The notes: generated from the sequence alone by a model not told the origin. Shown: positions 16,165 through 25,047, counted from the first letter of the stretch. The stretch is 53,236 nt of DNA from Bacillus sp. J33 (GCF_000518885.1 NZ_JAEL01000032.1:1-53236), one strand, 5' to 3'. Translations and numbers: made by a program.

Positions 16165-17712
16165 TTAAGCTTTTAGTTTCGCATCAAGCAGATTTCCCTT
16201 AAACTCCTCAAGCAATTTCTTCCTCCCAATAGGCCCCCACGGATCCCACTCATGGCTTTCAGGATAATAGACTTCTCCCGTTTGGACAGCCCGAATCCTA
16301 TTCCATTCAGGAGTATGGGCAGCCCTCCACACATCCCTTTCATGGCTCCATAAAATGAGAAGCTTGTCAGGATTCAACTCAGCTACTTCTTTCAGGCTCA
16401 CACTCCGATAGCCCTCAGCATGCAGATCAGGATGTGGCTGGAATCCGAGACTTTGAAAAAGCAGATCAAGTAAGGCGTGTCCCCCCTGTCCATAAAGGCG
16501 GATTTCTCCCTGGCGGATCCAAATAACTGCCCATCTTCCTTTTTTCGTAAATGGACACAGCTCATCACGCACTTTGCATTCCAAGCAGTGAATATCTTTA
16601 TCTATGCATTCGGCCCGGCTCTCACAGCCTAACATCGACGCTATTTCGTACAGATAATGGCGCCAGTTCAGTTTCAAGGGCATATGATGAACGTTCCCCT
16701 GCTGTGAGAGCAGCACGTTTTGGAGCCGGTGGTTATGTAAAGGAGTTTTGATGATGCGATCCGGCTGGGTCATTAAAATATCCTCCGGCTGAAAAGGCTT
16801 TTCAGCATTTAGCAGCATGGTGCCTTCCAGTTCTTTTTGAAGGTAGCTCGGCACACCGCCGCTTGCAGGATAGACGGTTGGATAGGATGGCGCTGCAACC
16901 GGCTGGATTCCCATCGAGAGGAGATGGTCCTGTAAAAACAGCTGGCTGACAACAGCAATTCGCTCCTTGGCCCTTTGCATAAAAACAGATGGCGGCAAGC
17001 CTTCTTTGCTTTTAAAAAGTCGGCTGAAATAAAACTCATCCTGCAATCCTACCTGCATTGCTACATCCTTTGTGGTGATTCCCTTTTTTTGAAGCATCAG
17101 CTTTTTAGCGGCCTTCATCCGTTCTTTATTCAGAAATTCTTTCGGAGTCATTCCGGTTCTTTTTCGAAAAGCTCTTGAAAACGCAGCCGGGCTCATGTTT
17201 GCTTTTGAAGCTAACTCTGCCACAGTGAGAGGACGGGATAGACTGTTCCGGATCAGCTCCACCGCTTCTTCAATTCTGTCTACTTCTCCCTCATCTGTCA
17301 GGTAAGACAGCATATTCCAGAGATGAGCCTGGAATCGGCACTTTGCTGATATGGATTTTTCTTTATTCCATTTCCTCAATTCCTCCCACAAGGGCACCAT
17401 TTTTGCCGGCGCTTGGTCAGCAAGCTCGCCGGAAAGGAACCTGGACAGTACATCATTCTCCTTTGGCCATGAAAGTATATGCACAGATAAAAGGTCTGAA
17501 GAGGCCGAGGTGAGCAAGCCGGCACCCGGGAGAAAATAGCTTTTTCCCCCTTTTGCCTTGAGCTGTCTGCCCTGGGTAATAAGCGTGCCTCTCCCGGATG
17601 AAATATAAAGCAAATAAAAACAGCTGCACTCTTCATTGATAGCTATGGATAAGCCTTTTCGCAGGTTTGATATGGCAATTTTATAGGATTCAATAGGATG
17701 ATCTCTCAACAT
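16165..17712 (-). CDS. AraC-family regulator fused to a siderophore-binding domain (Btr-like)
   Basis: 515 residues, close to B. subtilis Btr (bacillibactin transport regulator). An N-terminal sensor half (1-145) is followed by two AraC helix-turn-helix units (about 155-255: LTVAELASKANMSPAAFSRAF and ITTKDVAMQVGLQDEFYFSRLF), then a cytoplasmic copy of a periplasmic-binding domain (265-515, ending in WDPWGPIGRKKLLEEF). Family members sense a ferric siderophore in the cytoplasm and activate its uptake genes. It diverges from two FecCD permeases and shares a 136-bp promoter region with them, including a Fur box. Which siderophore it binds is unknown; petrobactin is a reasonable guess. The ribosome binding site AAGGGAG is rather far (13 bp) from the ATG. 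Confidence 0.88.
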   Translation of the reverse strand: MLRDHPIESYKIAISNLRKGLSIAINEECSCFYLLYISSGRGTLITQGRQLKAKGGKSYFLPGAGLLTSASSDLLSVHILSWPKENDVLSRFLSGELADQAPAKMVPLWEELRKWNKEKSISAKCRFQAHLWNMLSYLTDEGEVDRIEEAVELIRNSLSRPLTVAELASKANMSPAAFSRAFRKRTGMTPKEFLNKERMKAAKKLMLQKKGITTKDVAMQVGLQDEFYFSRLFKSKEGLPPSVFMQRAKERIAVVSQLFLQDHLLSMGIQPVAAPSYPTVYPASGGVPSYLQKELEGTMLLNAEKPFQPEDILMTQPDRIIKTPLHNHRLQNVLLSQQGNVHHMPLKLNWRHYLYEIASMLGCESRAECIDKDIHCLECKVRDELCPFTKKGRWAVIWIRQGEIRLYGQGGHALLDLLFQSLGFQPHPDLHAEGYRSVSLKEVAELNPDKLLILWSHERDVWRAAHTPEWNRIRAVQTGEVYYPESHEWDPWGPIGRKKLLEEFKGNLLDAKLKA

Positions 17713-17750
17713 ATACGGGTAGGTACTCCCTTCTTTTTCCTAAATATGAA

Positions 17751-17780
17751 TTGACAAAAGCTGTGAAAGGATAGTAGATT
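17751..17780 (+). promoter_or_regulatory. Probable promoter of the first permease pair
   Basis: TTGACA (17751-17756), 18-bp spacer, TAGATT (17775-17780), with a Fur box just downstream. The -10 is imperfect, as expected for a promoter needing an activator such as the divergent Btr-like protein. Confidence 0.5.
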
Positions 17781-17798
17781 AATATCGATTATTTATAA

Positions 17799-17813
17799 CG
17801 ATAACGATTCTCA
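17799..17813. promoter_or_regulatory. Fur box between the regulator and permease genes
   Basis: CGATAACGATTCTCA, three mismatches from the 7-1-7 consensus, followed by TTTTCA. It lies 36 bp upstream of the permease start. Confidence 0.65.
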
Positions 17814-17848
17814 TTTTCATTTAAAAACATAGAAAAGGAATGATTATC

Positions 17849-18883
17849 ATGGCTAAAACTGCTGCTGACATAACCGAACCATTGCCTCCCGTCCGCCAAA
17901 AATCAATCAAATGGGGACTGGCCGGCATAGTGATGGTACTTTTCGGATTGCTCGTATCTATTGGGCTTGGGGCAATATGGATTTCCCCCTCCGTTGTCCT
18001 GGAGTCTTTTGTCTCCTTTCAGGAAGGGCAAATTGAACATCAGCTCATCAGGGAAGTCCGGCTCCCGCGTGCATTGACAGGGGCGCTTATTGGTGCCGCC
18101 CTCGCAGTAGCAGGCACCATAATGCAGGGAATCACACGCAACCCGCTTGCCGATCCCTCCATCATCGGAATAACACATGGGGCCGGGCTTGCCATCGCTA
18201 TTGCGCTTGCCTTTATTTCAAGCGGATCCTACTGGGTTCTTCTTGCTTGGTCATTTGCAGGTTCTGCTGTTGGCGCAATCCTCGTACTCTCTTTTTCAAT
18301 GCTTTCTAAAGAGCGGATTTCACCTGTAACTTTAACACTGGCAGGTGCAGCATTAAGCACCCTGTTCAGTGCGCTTTCAACTGGCATTGCCCTTTATTTC
18401 CAGGTGGCCCAGGATTTAAGCTTCTGGTTTGCAGGCGGATTATCAGGGACAAAGTGGCGGCATGTCTTTATACTGCTTCCTGCTGTTATAGCTGGCCTGA
18501 TGCTGTCCCTTTGGATCAGCCGCTCCCTGACCATACTGGCTTTGGGTGAGGAAGTGGCTGCAGGACTGGGGCAATCTCAGCAAAAAGTCCGCTGGATCGG
18601 GCTCATCGCGGTTGTTCTATTATCCGGGGCAGCCGTCTCCATTGCCGGTGCTATCGGATTTGTTGGCCTCGTCGTTCCTCATATGGTCAGGCTTCTAATC
18701 GGATCGGACTACCGCCGGCTTATTCCGTTAAGCGCCATTGCGGGTGCCCTCCTCCTGGTTATCGCGGATATCGGGGCACGAATGATTAATCCGCCATTTG
18801 AAACTCCGGTCAGTGCCGTAACAGCCCTAATCGGTGTTCCCTTTTTCTTATATCTGTCCCGAAGAAAAAGGGGGTATTTGTAA
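17849..18883 (+). CDS. FecCD-family siderophore permease (system 1, first subunit)
   Basis: 344 residues, eight to ten membrane segments. Typical FecCD phrases: REVRLPRALTGALIGAALAVAG near 67-88, MQGITRNPLADPSIIGITHGAG near 91-112, GAIGFVGLVVPHMVRLLIGSDYR near 275 and the EAA-like loop that contacts the ATPase. The ATG at 17849 (AAAGGA nine bases upstream) is preferred over an ATG at 17840 that has no spacing. Its TAA overlaps the ATG of the next permease. No ATPase or binding protein follows, so it must borrow both. Confidence 0.9.
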   Translation: MAKTAADITEPLPPVRQKSIKWGLAGIVMVLFGLLVSIGLGAIWISPSVVLESFVSFQEGQIEHQLIREVRLPRALTGALIGAALAVAGTIMQGITRNPLADPSIIGITHGAGLAIAIALAFISSGSYWVLLAWSFAGSAVGAILVLSFSMLSKERISPVTLTLAGAALSTLFSALSTGIALYFQVAQDLSFWFAGGLSGTKWRHVFILLPAVIAGLMLSLWISRSLTILALGEEVAAGLGQSQQKVRWIGLIAVVLLSGAAVSIAGAIGFVGLVVPHMVRLLIGSDYRRLIPLSAIAGALLLVIADIGARMINPPFETPVSAVTALIGVPFFLYLSRRKRGYL

Positions 18884-19914
18884 TGGATTGGAAACAAGCG
18901 TTGCTCCGTTCCAAACCCTGGCTTGCAGCCTTTACGCTTCTCATCATGGCAACTTTTATATTAAGCCTGTCAACGGGCGTGATGCCAATCGGATTCACGG
19001 AATTAATACATACTCTTTCAGGCAGCGGCACCCCAAAGCAAGAGCTTGTTCTTTTTCAGCTAAGACTGCCCAGAATGGTCATTGCCATGCTAATCGGTGG
19101 TGGACTCGCTCTCTCCGGCAGCATTCTTCAGGGGCTATCAAGAAATTCCCTTGCTGACCCAGGCATTCTTGGTATTAACGCTGGTGCTGGATTGGCAGTT
19201 GTCTTTTCCATCTACCTTTTTGGACAATCCAGCGGAAGCCTGCTCTCAAAACCTTTTTTCCTTCCTGTCTTTGCTTTTATTGGTGCTCTTGCCATCGCGG
19301 CGCTGATCTACCGATTTTCATGGAAGGAAGGAATCGATCCGGAACGGCTTCTGCTCGTCGGCCTTGGATTTAATGCATTATGCGGTGCTTTGCTGATGAT
19401 CCTGCAGCTTAAGATGGATCCAAAAGACTTTCAGCAGGCGGCCATTTGGCTGACAGGAAGCATCTGGGGAACTCAATGGCCATATGTATGGGCATTGCTG
19501 CCATGGATTATAGTTCTTATCCCGGCTGCCTTTTTTAAAGCCAGAACAATGAATCTTCTGCAATTCAAACAGGAAGTCCCAGTGGCACTTGGCTTAAAGG
19601 TTGAGTCCGAACGCCGCTTGCTCCTTTGTCTTTCCGCAGCACTCGCTGGGGCCTGTGTTGCTGTAGGAGGCGGAATTGCTTTTATTGGCCTGCTTGCTCC
19701 CCATCTGGCACGGCGTCTGTGCGGTCCCAATTATTTCAGCAGCCTGCCATTGTCAGCGCTAATCGGGGCAGCACTCCTGCTCATCGCAGACATGATCGGG
19801 AAAAACCTCCTGGCCCCTGCCGATATCCCGGTCGGAATTGTCATCTCGGTCATCGGCGCTCCCTACCTAATTTTCATGCTCCTCACCCGAAAAGGGGCCG
19901 GAATGAAAGTTTGA
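18883..19914 (+). CDS. FecCD-family siderophore permease (system 1, second subunit)
   Basis: 343 residues and the same fold as its upstream partner: LRLPRMVIAMLIGGGLALSG near 60, LQGLSRNSLADPGILGINAGAG near 84-105, GGIAFIGLLAPHLARRL near 260. It pairs with the upstream gene as a heterodimeric permease in the cytoplasmic membrane. The start overlaps the previous stop (TAATG), ensuring coupling. The unit ends at a bidirectional terminator. Presumed partners: the lipoprotein at 14701-15648 and the ATPase at 23257-24102. Confidence 0.9.
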   Translation: MDWKQALLRSKPWLAAFTLLIMATFILSLSTGVMPIGFTELIHTLSGSGTPKQELVLFQLRLPRMVIAMLIGGGLALSGSILQGLSRNSLADPGILGINAGAGLAVVFSIYLFGQSSGSLLSKPFFLPVFAFIGALAIAALIYRFSWKEGIDPERLLLVGLGFNALCGALLMILQLKMDPKDFQQAAIWLTGSIWGTQWPYVWALLPWIIVLIPAAFFKARTMNLLQFKQEVPVALGLKVESERRLLLCLSAALAGACVAVGGGIAFIGLLAPHLARRLCGPNYFSSLPLSALIGAALLLIADMIGKNLLAPADIPVGIVISVIGAPYLIFMLLTRKGAGMKV

Positions 19915-19953
19915 TAGGTACAGGAAAATCACAAAGAACCATTGAAAGCAAAA

Positions 19954-19992
19954 AAATGCCCATTCAAAAATCCCTTTATGAATGGGCATTTC
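19954..19992. terminator. Bidirectional terminator between permease and hmoA
   Basis: AAATGCCCATTC pairs with GAATGGGCATTT (12-bp stem), A-tract on the left and T's on the right, between two convergent genes. Confidence 0.8.
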
Positions 19993-19995
19993 AGC

Positions 19996-20331
19996 TTATT
20001 TGATTTCTGCAAGCTCCCGGTATTGCTTTCGGCCCACAACATGATATACATCCTGGCGGCTTTCAATAATAAATTCAGGCTTTGGCTTGCCGCGGTTCGC
20101 ACGGTGGCCTGCAATATGTACATCGCTTGTTTCCCATGCCTTCCAGGCTTCTTCTGATTCCCAGCGAATCATAATAATCACTTCTTCATCACCGCTGCGC
20201 TGCTTTTTCTTTAATACATTCAGATCAAGGAATCCCGGCTGTTCTTCGATCATCCCTTCTCCTGCAAAACGCTCCACCATTTTTTCCGCATGGCCCTCTT
20301 TGACTGTAATTGTCTTTAATTGAATAAACAT
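19996..20331 (-). CDS. hmoA: Haem-degrading monooxygenase (IsdG/HmoA family)
   Basis: 111 residues, an antibiotic-biosynthesis-monooxygenase (ABM) ferredoxin-like fold. MFIQLKTITVKEGHAEKMVE, EEVIIMIRWESEEAWKAWE and the HIAGHR motif (about 75-80; histidine expected to bind haem) match B. subtilis HmoA. It opens haem in the cytoplasm to release iron. The ATG at 20331 has GAGGAGG upstream; an in-frame ATG at 20391 lies beyond the ribosome binding site and is rejected. A Fur box at 20370-20384 predicts iron repression. Confidence 0.85.
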   Translation of the reverse strand: MFIQLKTITVKEGHAEKMVERFAGEGMIEEQPGFLDLNVLKKKQRSGDEEVIIMIRWESEEAWKAWETSDVHIAGHRANRGKPKPEFIIESRQDVYHVVGRKQYRELAEIK

Positions 20332-20369
20332 TCCTATTTCCTCCTCTGCTTCTTTTCTGTTATTATAAT

Positions 20370-20384
20370 TGATAACGATTTTCA
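20370..20384. promoter_or_regulatory. Fur box between hmoA and the MFS gene
   Basis: TGATAACGATTTTCA, three mismatches from consensus, followed by TTTTCA. It is 39 bp upstream of hmoA and 90 bp upstream of the divergent MFS gene, so it could control both. Confidence 0.7.
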
Positions 20385-20473
20385 TTTTCAACTATTTTAA
20401 AAATTAGATTCAATATTTTGTAAGTTTATAGTATCTTTAGATTATCGAATTAATAAGAACGAGAGGCACAAAT

Positions 20474-21688
20474 ATGTGGAAGAATAAAAATGTTTGGATT
20501 TTATTGATTGGTGAATTTGTAGCCGGATTAGGCCTGTGGCTAGGCATCATTGGAAACTTGGAATTTATGCAGGAGAAAGTTCCTTCCGACTTTTTGAAAT
20601 CGATTATTCTTGCATCCGGACTGCTGGCTGGAATAGCAGTTGGCCCTCTTGCCGGGAGAATTACTGACCAGCTGAACAAAAAGACGGTTATGCTCGGGGC
20701 CGGCTTTGTCAGGTCCATTAGTGTTATATTCATGCTCATCGCTATACAGACCGGATCAGTCTGGTGGATGGTCTTGTTTTTGGTGGTCATTCAATTATCT
20801 GCCGCCTTTTATTTTCCGGCACTGCAGGCAGCAATCCCCCTTGTGGTGGCTGAAAAAGATTTGCTGCAGCTGAATGGAGTTCATATGAATGTTTCCACCC
20901 TTTCACGGATATTGGGTACAGCCTTAGCAGGTGTTCTATTGGTAATCCTGCCATTATCCATGCTTTACATCGGATCGCTGGTCGCCTACTTCCTTCTTTT
21001 CATTCTTACGTGGTTTATGGACTTTGAAGAATCAAACAAGGAACAAAGCACAGCCAAAGGCACAGGAAAAAGCAGTGGAGGCTTTAAAGAAGTTTTCCCG
21101 ATTATTAAAAACCTTCCAATCGTGTTTATGACATTGATTCTAACCCTGGTCCCCTTGCTGTTCCTTGGCGGCTTCAATTTGATGGTCATCAACATCAGCG
21201 AAATTCAGGACAGCTCATCCATTAAAGGAATAATCTATACGGCAGAGGGAATCGGCTTTATGCTTGGCGCTTTTATCGTCAAACAAATCAGCCAAAAACG
21301 GTCGCCTTATGCAATTCTATTTTTCTTTTCATTTGTCATAGGTGTTTCCCAGCTTCTCCTTTATTTCGCTGATGTACCTGTTCTGTCCATTGCGGCCTTC
21401 TTTATTTTCGGATTTGCCGTCGGCTGTTTCTTCCCGACCGCAGCCACCATTTTTCAAACAAGAGTGCCTAAAGAGTTTCACGGGAGATTCTTCTCCTTCC
21501 GAAACATGCTAGACCGTGTCACTTTCCAGGCTGTGCTCCTGCTGACAGGATTCCTATTGGATGCAGTCGGACTGCAGCTGATGGTTGTTATTTTTGGAAT
21601 ACTGTCCCTGGTCATGACAGCAGTGTTCTTTGTAAAGTCTCGCCAGCTTCGGACAGAAATACAGGTTAATGAAAAGCCAAGCATGTAA
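20474..21688 (+). CDS. MFS transporter, candidate siderophore exporter
   Basis: 404 residues, about 12 membrane segments in two halves with a hydrophilic central loop (about 185-208, EESNKEQSTAKGTGKSSGG). The MFS signature loop GRITDQLNKKTVMLG follows TM2. It resembles the YfiS/EntS-like group of Gram-positive MFS proteins. It sits inside the Fur-boxed block between two siderophore uptake systems, and no other exporter is near asb, so export of petrobactin is plausible. In B. anthracis petrobactin leaves through the RND-type ApeX, so this would be a different solution. A general drug efflux role cannot be excluded. Confidence 0.75.
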   Translation: MWKNKNVWILLIGEFVAGLGLWLGIIGNLEFMQEKVPSDFLKSIILASGLLAGIAVGPLAGRITDQLNKKTVMLGAGFVRSISVIFMLIAIQTGSVWWMVLFLVVIQLSAAFYFPALQAAIPLVVAEKDLLQLNGVHMNVSTLSRILGTALAGVLLVILPLSMLYIGSLVAYFLLFILTWFMDFEESNKEQSTAKGTGKSSGGFKEVFPIIKNLPIVFMTLILTLVPLLFLGGFNLMVINISEIQDSSSIKGIIYTAEGIGFMLGAFIVKQISQKRSPYAILFFFSFVIGVSQLLLYFADVPVLSIAAFFIFGFAVGCFFPTAATIFQTRVPKEFHGRFFSFRNMLDRVTFQAVLLLTGFLLDAVGLQLMVVIFGILSLVMTAVFFVKSRQLRTEIQVNEKPSM

Positions 21689-21993
21689 AAAACCGGCTGC
21701 ACTTAATGTAAAGGGTTCTGTTTTGAAGTGCTTTTATGGAATTCTTAAACTTAGTGATAGCCGTTTTGATATAGCTGCCTGGCATATAAAAAGCATGATA
21801 AACAAAGAAAATGACGTGTGCTAATTCACACGTCATTTCCTATAATCAATTATTAAAAAACATACGGAGCCCTATACTCACAGCAAGGGTATGTTCCGGG
21901 AACCCCGCGCCCCTTTTTCTGCTAATCTTCTGAGATTCAATCTGAAAAACTATGTTATATGTGGATAGTTACTTGCATATTACCATTTTCACC
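21689..21993. other. Intergenic region with terminator 21809-21838
   Basis: AAATGACGTGTG-CTAATT-CACACGTCATTT forms a near-perfect bidirectional stem between convergent genes. A related stem (ATGACGTG...CACGTCAT) appears at 27075-27099 after the second permease operon. Nothing else was recognised. Confidence 0.7.
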
Positions 21994-23043
21994 TTAACGC
22001 ACCAGCTGCTTGACCAGCTCCCGATTCCGCTTTTTAAAGACATCGTTATGGGATGAAACCATCGCTGCTCCGGCAGCTTCCGGCTCAATATACTGCTTCG
22101 CTTTGTTCACAGCATTGGCCGCATCCTGAAATGCCCCGGCAATTAAATGAAGCTTGCCGTCATGCTTTAGAATATCTCCGGCAGCATATAGCCCTTCAAC
22201 AGAAGTCTCGCTGTTTGCATTCCCGGCAATATAGAAATCTTCCAGCATTTCAATGTTCAAATCGCTATTTTTTAAAAGTTCGGTATCCTGTTCATATCCA
22301 TGATTAATGACCACTTCATCAATCGGCAAATAAGAAATCTCGCCCGTTTGGTGATTAGTAAGCTCCACTTGATCAATTTCTTCCTGATTCGCACCGGCAA
22401 TCAATTTTGTAATTGACGTATTGGAAATGCAAATGACAGAGCTATTCATCAGCTGCGAAACCTGTGATTCATGGCCAGTCAAAGCGTCTCTCCTGCAAGT
22501 GATATATACCTGCTTCGCAACCGGCTCCAATTCATTCGCCCAGTCTACTGCCGAATTGCCTCCACCTGAAACGATGACCGTTTTATCCTTGAAATGTGCC
22601 AGTGACTTCACCGTATAATTCAGATTGGAAACCTCAAATCGTTCTGCTCCTTCGATCTGCAGCTTTTGCGGCTTTAAAATTCCGCTTCCAACCGCGACAA
22701 TGACCGTTTTTGAAAAATGCTCCTCTCCAGAAGACCCTTTTAAAACAAATATTCCATCTTCCGTCTTGCTGATGGATTCCACTTTCTCATTAAGGATAAC
22801 CGCAGGATTAAAGGTTAGCCCCTGCTCCACCAGCTGTTCGATCAGCTTTGCACCTGGAGTTGGCGTCAGGCCGCCGACATCCCAAATCATTTTCTCAGGA
22901 TACACATGTATCTTTCCGCCCAGCTGCGGCTGAAATTCGATCAATTTCGTTTTCATTTCCCTTAACCCGCTGTAAAAAGTGCTGTAAAGCCCTGCAGGCC
23001 CTCCTCCAATTACGGTTACATCATAGATATCCATCTGCTTCAT
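21994..23043 (-). CDS. Thioredoxin-reductase-like ferredoxin/flavodoxin-NADP+ reductase (type 2, YcgT/YumC-like)
   Basis: 349 residues. FAD site GGGPAGLY (13-20), NADPH site VSGGGNSAVDWA near 160-171, and GLYAAGD near 285 for the second FAD contact. There is no redox CxxC pair, which separates it from thioredoxin reductase. The extra C-terminal helix region (KQYIEPEAA...) is typical of FNR type 2. It supplies electrons to ferredoxin/flavodoxin and thus to iron release, haem cleavage or similar reactions. A Fur box at 23073-23087 lies 30 bp upstream of the start; B. subtilis has a Fur-controlled paralogue, YcgT. Confidence 0.88.
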   Translation of the reverse strand: MKQMDIYDVTVIGGGPAGLYSTFYSGLREMKTKLIEFQPQLGGKIHVYPEKMIWDVGGLTPTPGAKLIEQLVEQGLTFNPAVILNEKVESISKTEDGIFVLKGSSGEEHFSKTVIVAVGSGILKPQKLQIEGAERFEVSNLNYTVKSLAHFKDKTVIVSGGGNSAVDWANELEPVAKQVYITCRRDALTGHESQVSQLMNSSVICISNTSITKLIAGANQEEIDQVELTNHQTGEISYLPIDEVVINHGYEQDTELLKNSDLNIEMLEDFYIAGNANSETSVEGLYAAGDILKHDGKLHLIAGAFQDAANAVNKAKQYIEPEAAGAAMVSSHNDVFKKRNRELVKQLVR

Positions 23044-23072
23044 TCCCGTTCACTCCTATAATCAATTACTAT

Positions 23073-23087
23073 TGATTATCATTCTCA
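23073..23087. promoter_or_regulatory. Fur box upstream of the reductase gene
   Basis: TGATTATCATTCTCA, two mismatches from the 7-1-7 consensus. Confidence 0.75.
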
Positions 23088-23160
23088 CTTCAACTATACG
23101 ACCTTTCTTCTCCTTTTACAATGAAAATTTATTTGAAAACTTTTCCCTAATAAAATTATG

Positions 23161-23189
23161 TTGACAGAAAAAACAGATAGACTTATAGT
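23161..23189 (+). promoter_or_regulatory. Strong sigma-A promoter of uptake operon 2
   Basis: TTGACA (23161-23166), 17-bp spacer, TATAGT (23184-23189), followed by a near-perfect Fur box where Fur would block elongation or open-complex formation. Confidence 0.75.
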
Positions 23190-23205
23190 AGAAAGGAACC
23201 GACAT

Positions 23206-23220
23206 TGATAATCATTATCA
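23206..23220. promoter_or_regulatory. Perfect Fur box of uptake operon 2
   Basis: TGATAATCATTATCA, an exact 7-1-7 match, 36 bp upstream of the ATPase start. Confidence 0.9.
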
Positions 23221-23256
23221 TTGAAAATATAATTCTAAAAAAACGGAGGTTACATA

Positions 23257-24102
23257 ATGGTCCGTCTTTATACAGATGGCTTGAACATTGGGTATAGTGA
23301 ACGGTTGATTGTAAAAGACCTTAGTGTCCAGATCCCTGATAAGAAGATCACTACCATTATCGGTCCGAATGGCTGCGGAAAATCGACCCTTTTAAAAGCC
23401 ATTACCCGTATCATCGCTCACCAATCGGGCACTGTGATTTTGGATGGCGAGAACATCTCAAAGGAAAATACGAAGGTCCTTGCCAAGAAAATGGCGATTC
23501 TCCCGCAAACACCCGAAAGTGCAAGCGGTTTAACGGTTGGCGAACTGGTCTCTTACGGCCGCTTTCCCTATCAAAAAGGCTTTGGAAGACTAACTAAAAA
23601 AGACTATGAAGTTATTGACTGGGCGCTTGAAGTAACTGGCACCGCCGATTTCAAGTACAGGCCAGTGGATGCGCTCTCCGGCGGACAGCGCCAAAGAGTG
23701 TGGATTGCAATGGCCCTGGCACAGGAAACTGATATTATTTTCCTTGATGAGCCAACCACCTATTTGGATATGGCACACCAGCTTGAGGTTCTCGAACTTC
23801 TTCAAAAACTGAACCAGGAACAAGAACGAACCATTGTGATGGTCCTTCATGATTTAAATCAGGCAGCCCGTTTCGCAGACCATATTGTTGCATTAAAAGA
23901 CGGTGAAATTATCAAATCAGGAAGCTATGAAGAAGTCATCACACATGACGTCCTGAGAAAAGTGTTCAATATTGATGCTGTCATTGGACGCGACCCGCGT
24001 ACGAACAAGCCATTGTGCATTACTTATAATCTACTAAAAGGAGAAAATCAACATGAAGAAACTACTGATCCCGTTTATGATCTTGCTGCTTCTGCTTATT
24101 AG
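23257..24102 (+). CDS. Iron-siderophore ABC transporter ATPase (FecE/YusV-like)
   Basis: 281 residues. Walker A GPNGCGKST (36-44), ILPQTPE Q-loop (81-87), signature LSGGQ (140-144), Walker B IIFLDEP (160-166), switch histidine in VLHDLNQAARFAD. It hydrolyses ATP at the inner face of FecCD permeases. It resembles B. subtilis YusV, which serves several siderophore permeases, and is the only such ATPase in the window, so it likely energises both systems. Odd: the protein does not stop before the next gene. Its last about 24 residues read through the downstream ribosome binding site and overlap the lipoprotein start by 50 bases in another frame, suggesting loss of an earlier stop codon. Confidence 0.9.
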   Translation: MVRLYTDGLNIGYSERLIVKDLSVQIPDKKITTIIGPNGCGKSTLLKAITRIIAHQSGTVILDGENISKENTKVLAKKMAILPQTPESASGLTVGELVSYGRFPYQKGFGRLTKKDYEVIDWALEVTGTADFKYRPVDALSGGQRQRVWIAMALAQETDIIFLDEPTTYLDMAHQLEVLELLQKLNQEQERTIVMVLHDLNQAARFADHIVALKDGEIIKSGSYEEVITHDVLRKVFNIDAVIGRDPRTNKPLCITYNLLKGENQHEETTDPVYDLAASAY

Positions 24103-24979
24103 TGCCTGCGGCAATACAGAGCAGAAAGAATCCAGTGATGCAGAACCAAAAGAAGACAAAAAATCAGGCACCTTTACTTATGAATCTGAAAACGGACCGG
24201 TTGAAGTCCCTTCTGATCCTAAGCGAGTTGTCCTCCTTTCCGGCTTTACAGGAAATGTTATGCAGTTAGGCGTAAATATTGTCGGAGTGGATACATGGTC
24301 AAAAAATAACCCTCGTTTTGAAGAAGAGCTGAAAGATGCTGAAGAAGTATCCGAAGACAACCTGGAAAAGATCATTGAATTGGAGCCAGACTTAATCATT
24401 GCTTTATCTACTGTTAAAAATTACGATAAGCTTAAGGAAATTGCCCCTACTGTAACTTATACATGGGGAAAATTAGATTATCTGTCACAGCATGTGGAAA
24501 TCGGCAAGCTTCTGAATAAAGAAGAGGAAGCAAAAAAATGGGTGGAAGACTTCGAACAGCGAGCTCAAGCAGCAGGTGAAGAAATCCGTGCCAAAATAGG
24601 CGAAGATGCAACCGTATCTGTATTCGAAATCTTTGATAAACAGCTTTATGTATTTGGCGATAACTGGGCACGCGGAACTGAAATCCTGTACCAGGCAATG
24701 GATTTAAAGATGCCGGAAAAAGTAAAGGAAATGGCGTTGAAAGATGGCTATTATGCCATTTCGACTGAAGTGCTTCCAGAGTATGCAGGAGATTATATTG
24801 TCCTCAGCAAATACTCTGATGCTGATCATTCGTTCCAGGAAACCGAAACGTACAAAAATATCCCTGCCGTAAAAAATAATCGCGTCTTTGAAATGGAAGG
24901 CAATGGTGCATCCTTCAGTGACCCAATCACACTTGATGCACAGCTGGAATTTTTTAAGGAATCATTTTTAGGAAACTAA
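24053..24979 (+). CDS. Ferric-siderophore-binding lipoprotein (system 2)
   Basis: 308 residues. Lipoprotein signal with lipobox ISAC (Cys19), acidic linker, class III binding-protein fold: VPSDPKRVVLLSGF near 53-66, LEPDLIIAL near 110-118, YTWGKLDYLSQHVEIGKLL near 136 and TLDAQLEFFKESF at the end. The pattern resembles FhuD/YfiY-type proteins for hydroxamate siderophores. AAAGGAG precedes the ATG. It lies second in operon 2. Which siderophore it binds is not decided by sequence; because petrobactin genes are near, either petrobactin or a foreign siderophore is possible. Confidence 0.88.
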   Translation: MKKLLIPFMILLLLLISACGNTEQKESSDAEPKEDKKSGTFTYESENGPVEVPSDPKRVVLLSGFTGNVMQLGVNIVGVDTWSKNNPRFEEELKDAEEVSEDNLEKIIELEPDLIIALSTVKNYDKLKEIAPTVTYTWGKLDYLSQHVEIGKLLNKEEEAKKWVEDFEQRAQAAGEEIRAKIGEDATVSVFEIFDKQLYVFGDNWARGTEILYQAMDLKMPEKVKEMALKDGYYAISTEVLPEYAGDYIVLSKYSDADHSFQETETYKNIPAVKNNRVFEMEGNGASFSDPITLDAQLEFFKESFLGN

Positions 24980-25047
24980 TACTGAGGGAGGGATTCTTAT
25001 AATTAGGAATTCCTCTTTCCTATTCTATGAAGAAAGATGAGAGTACA

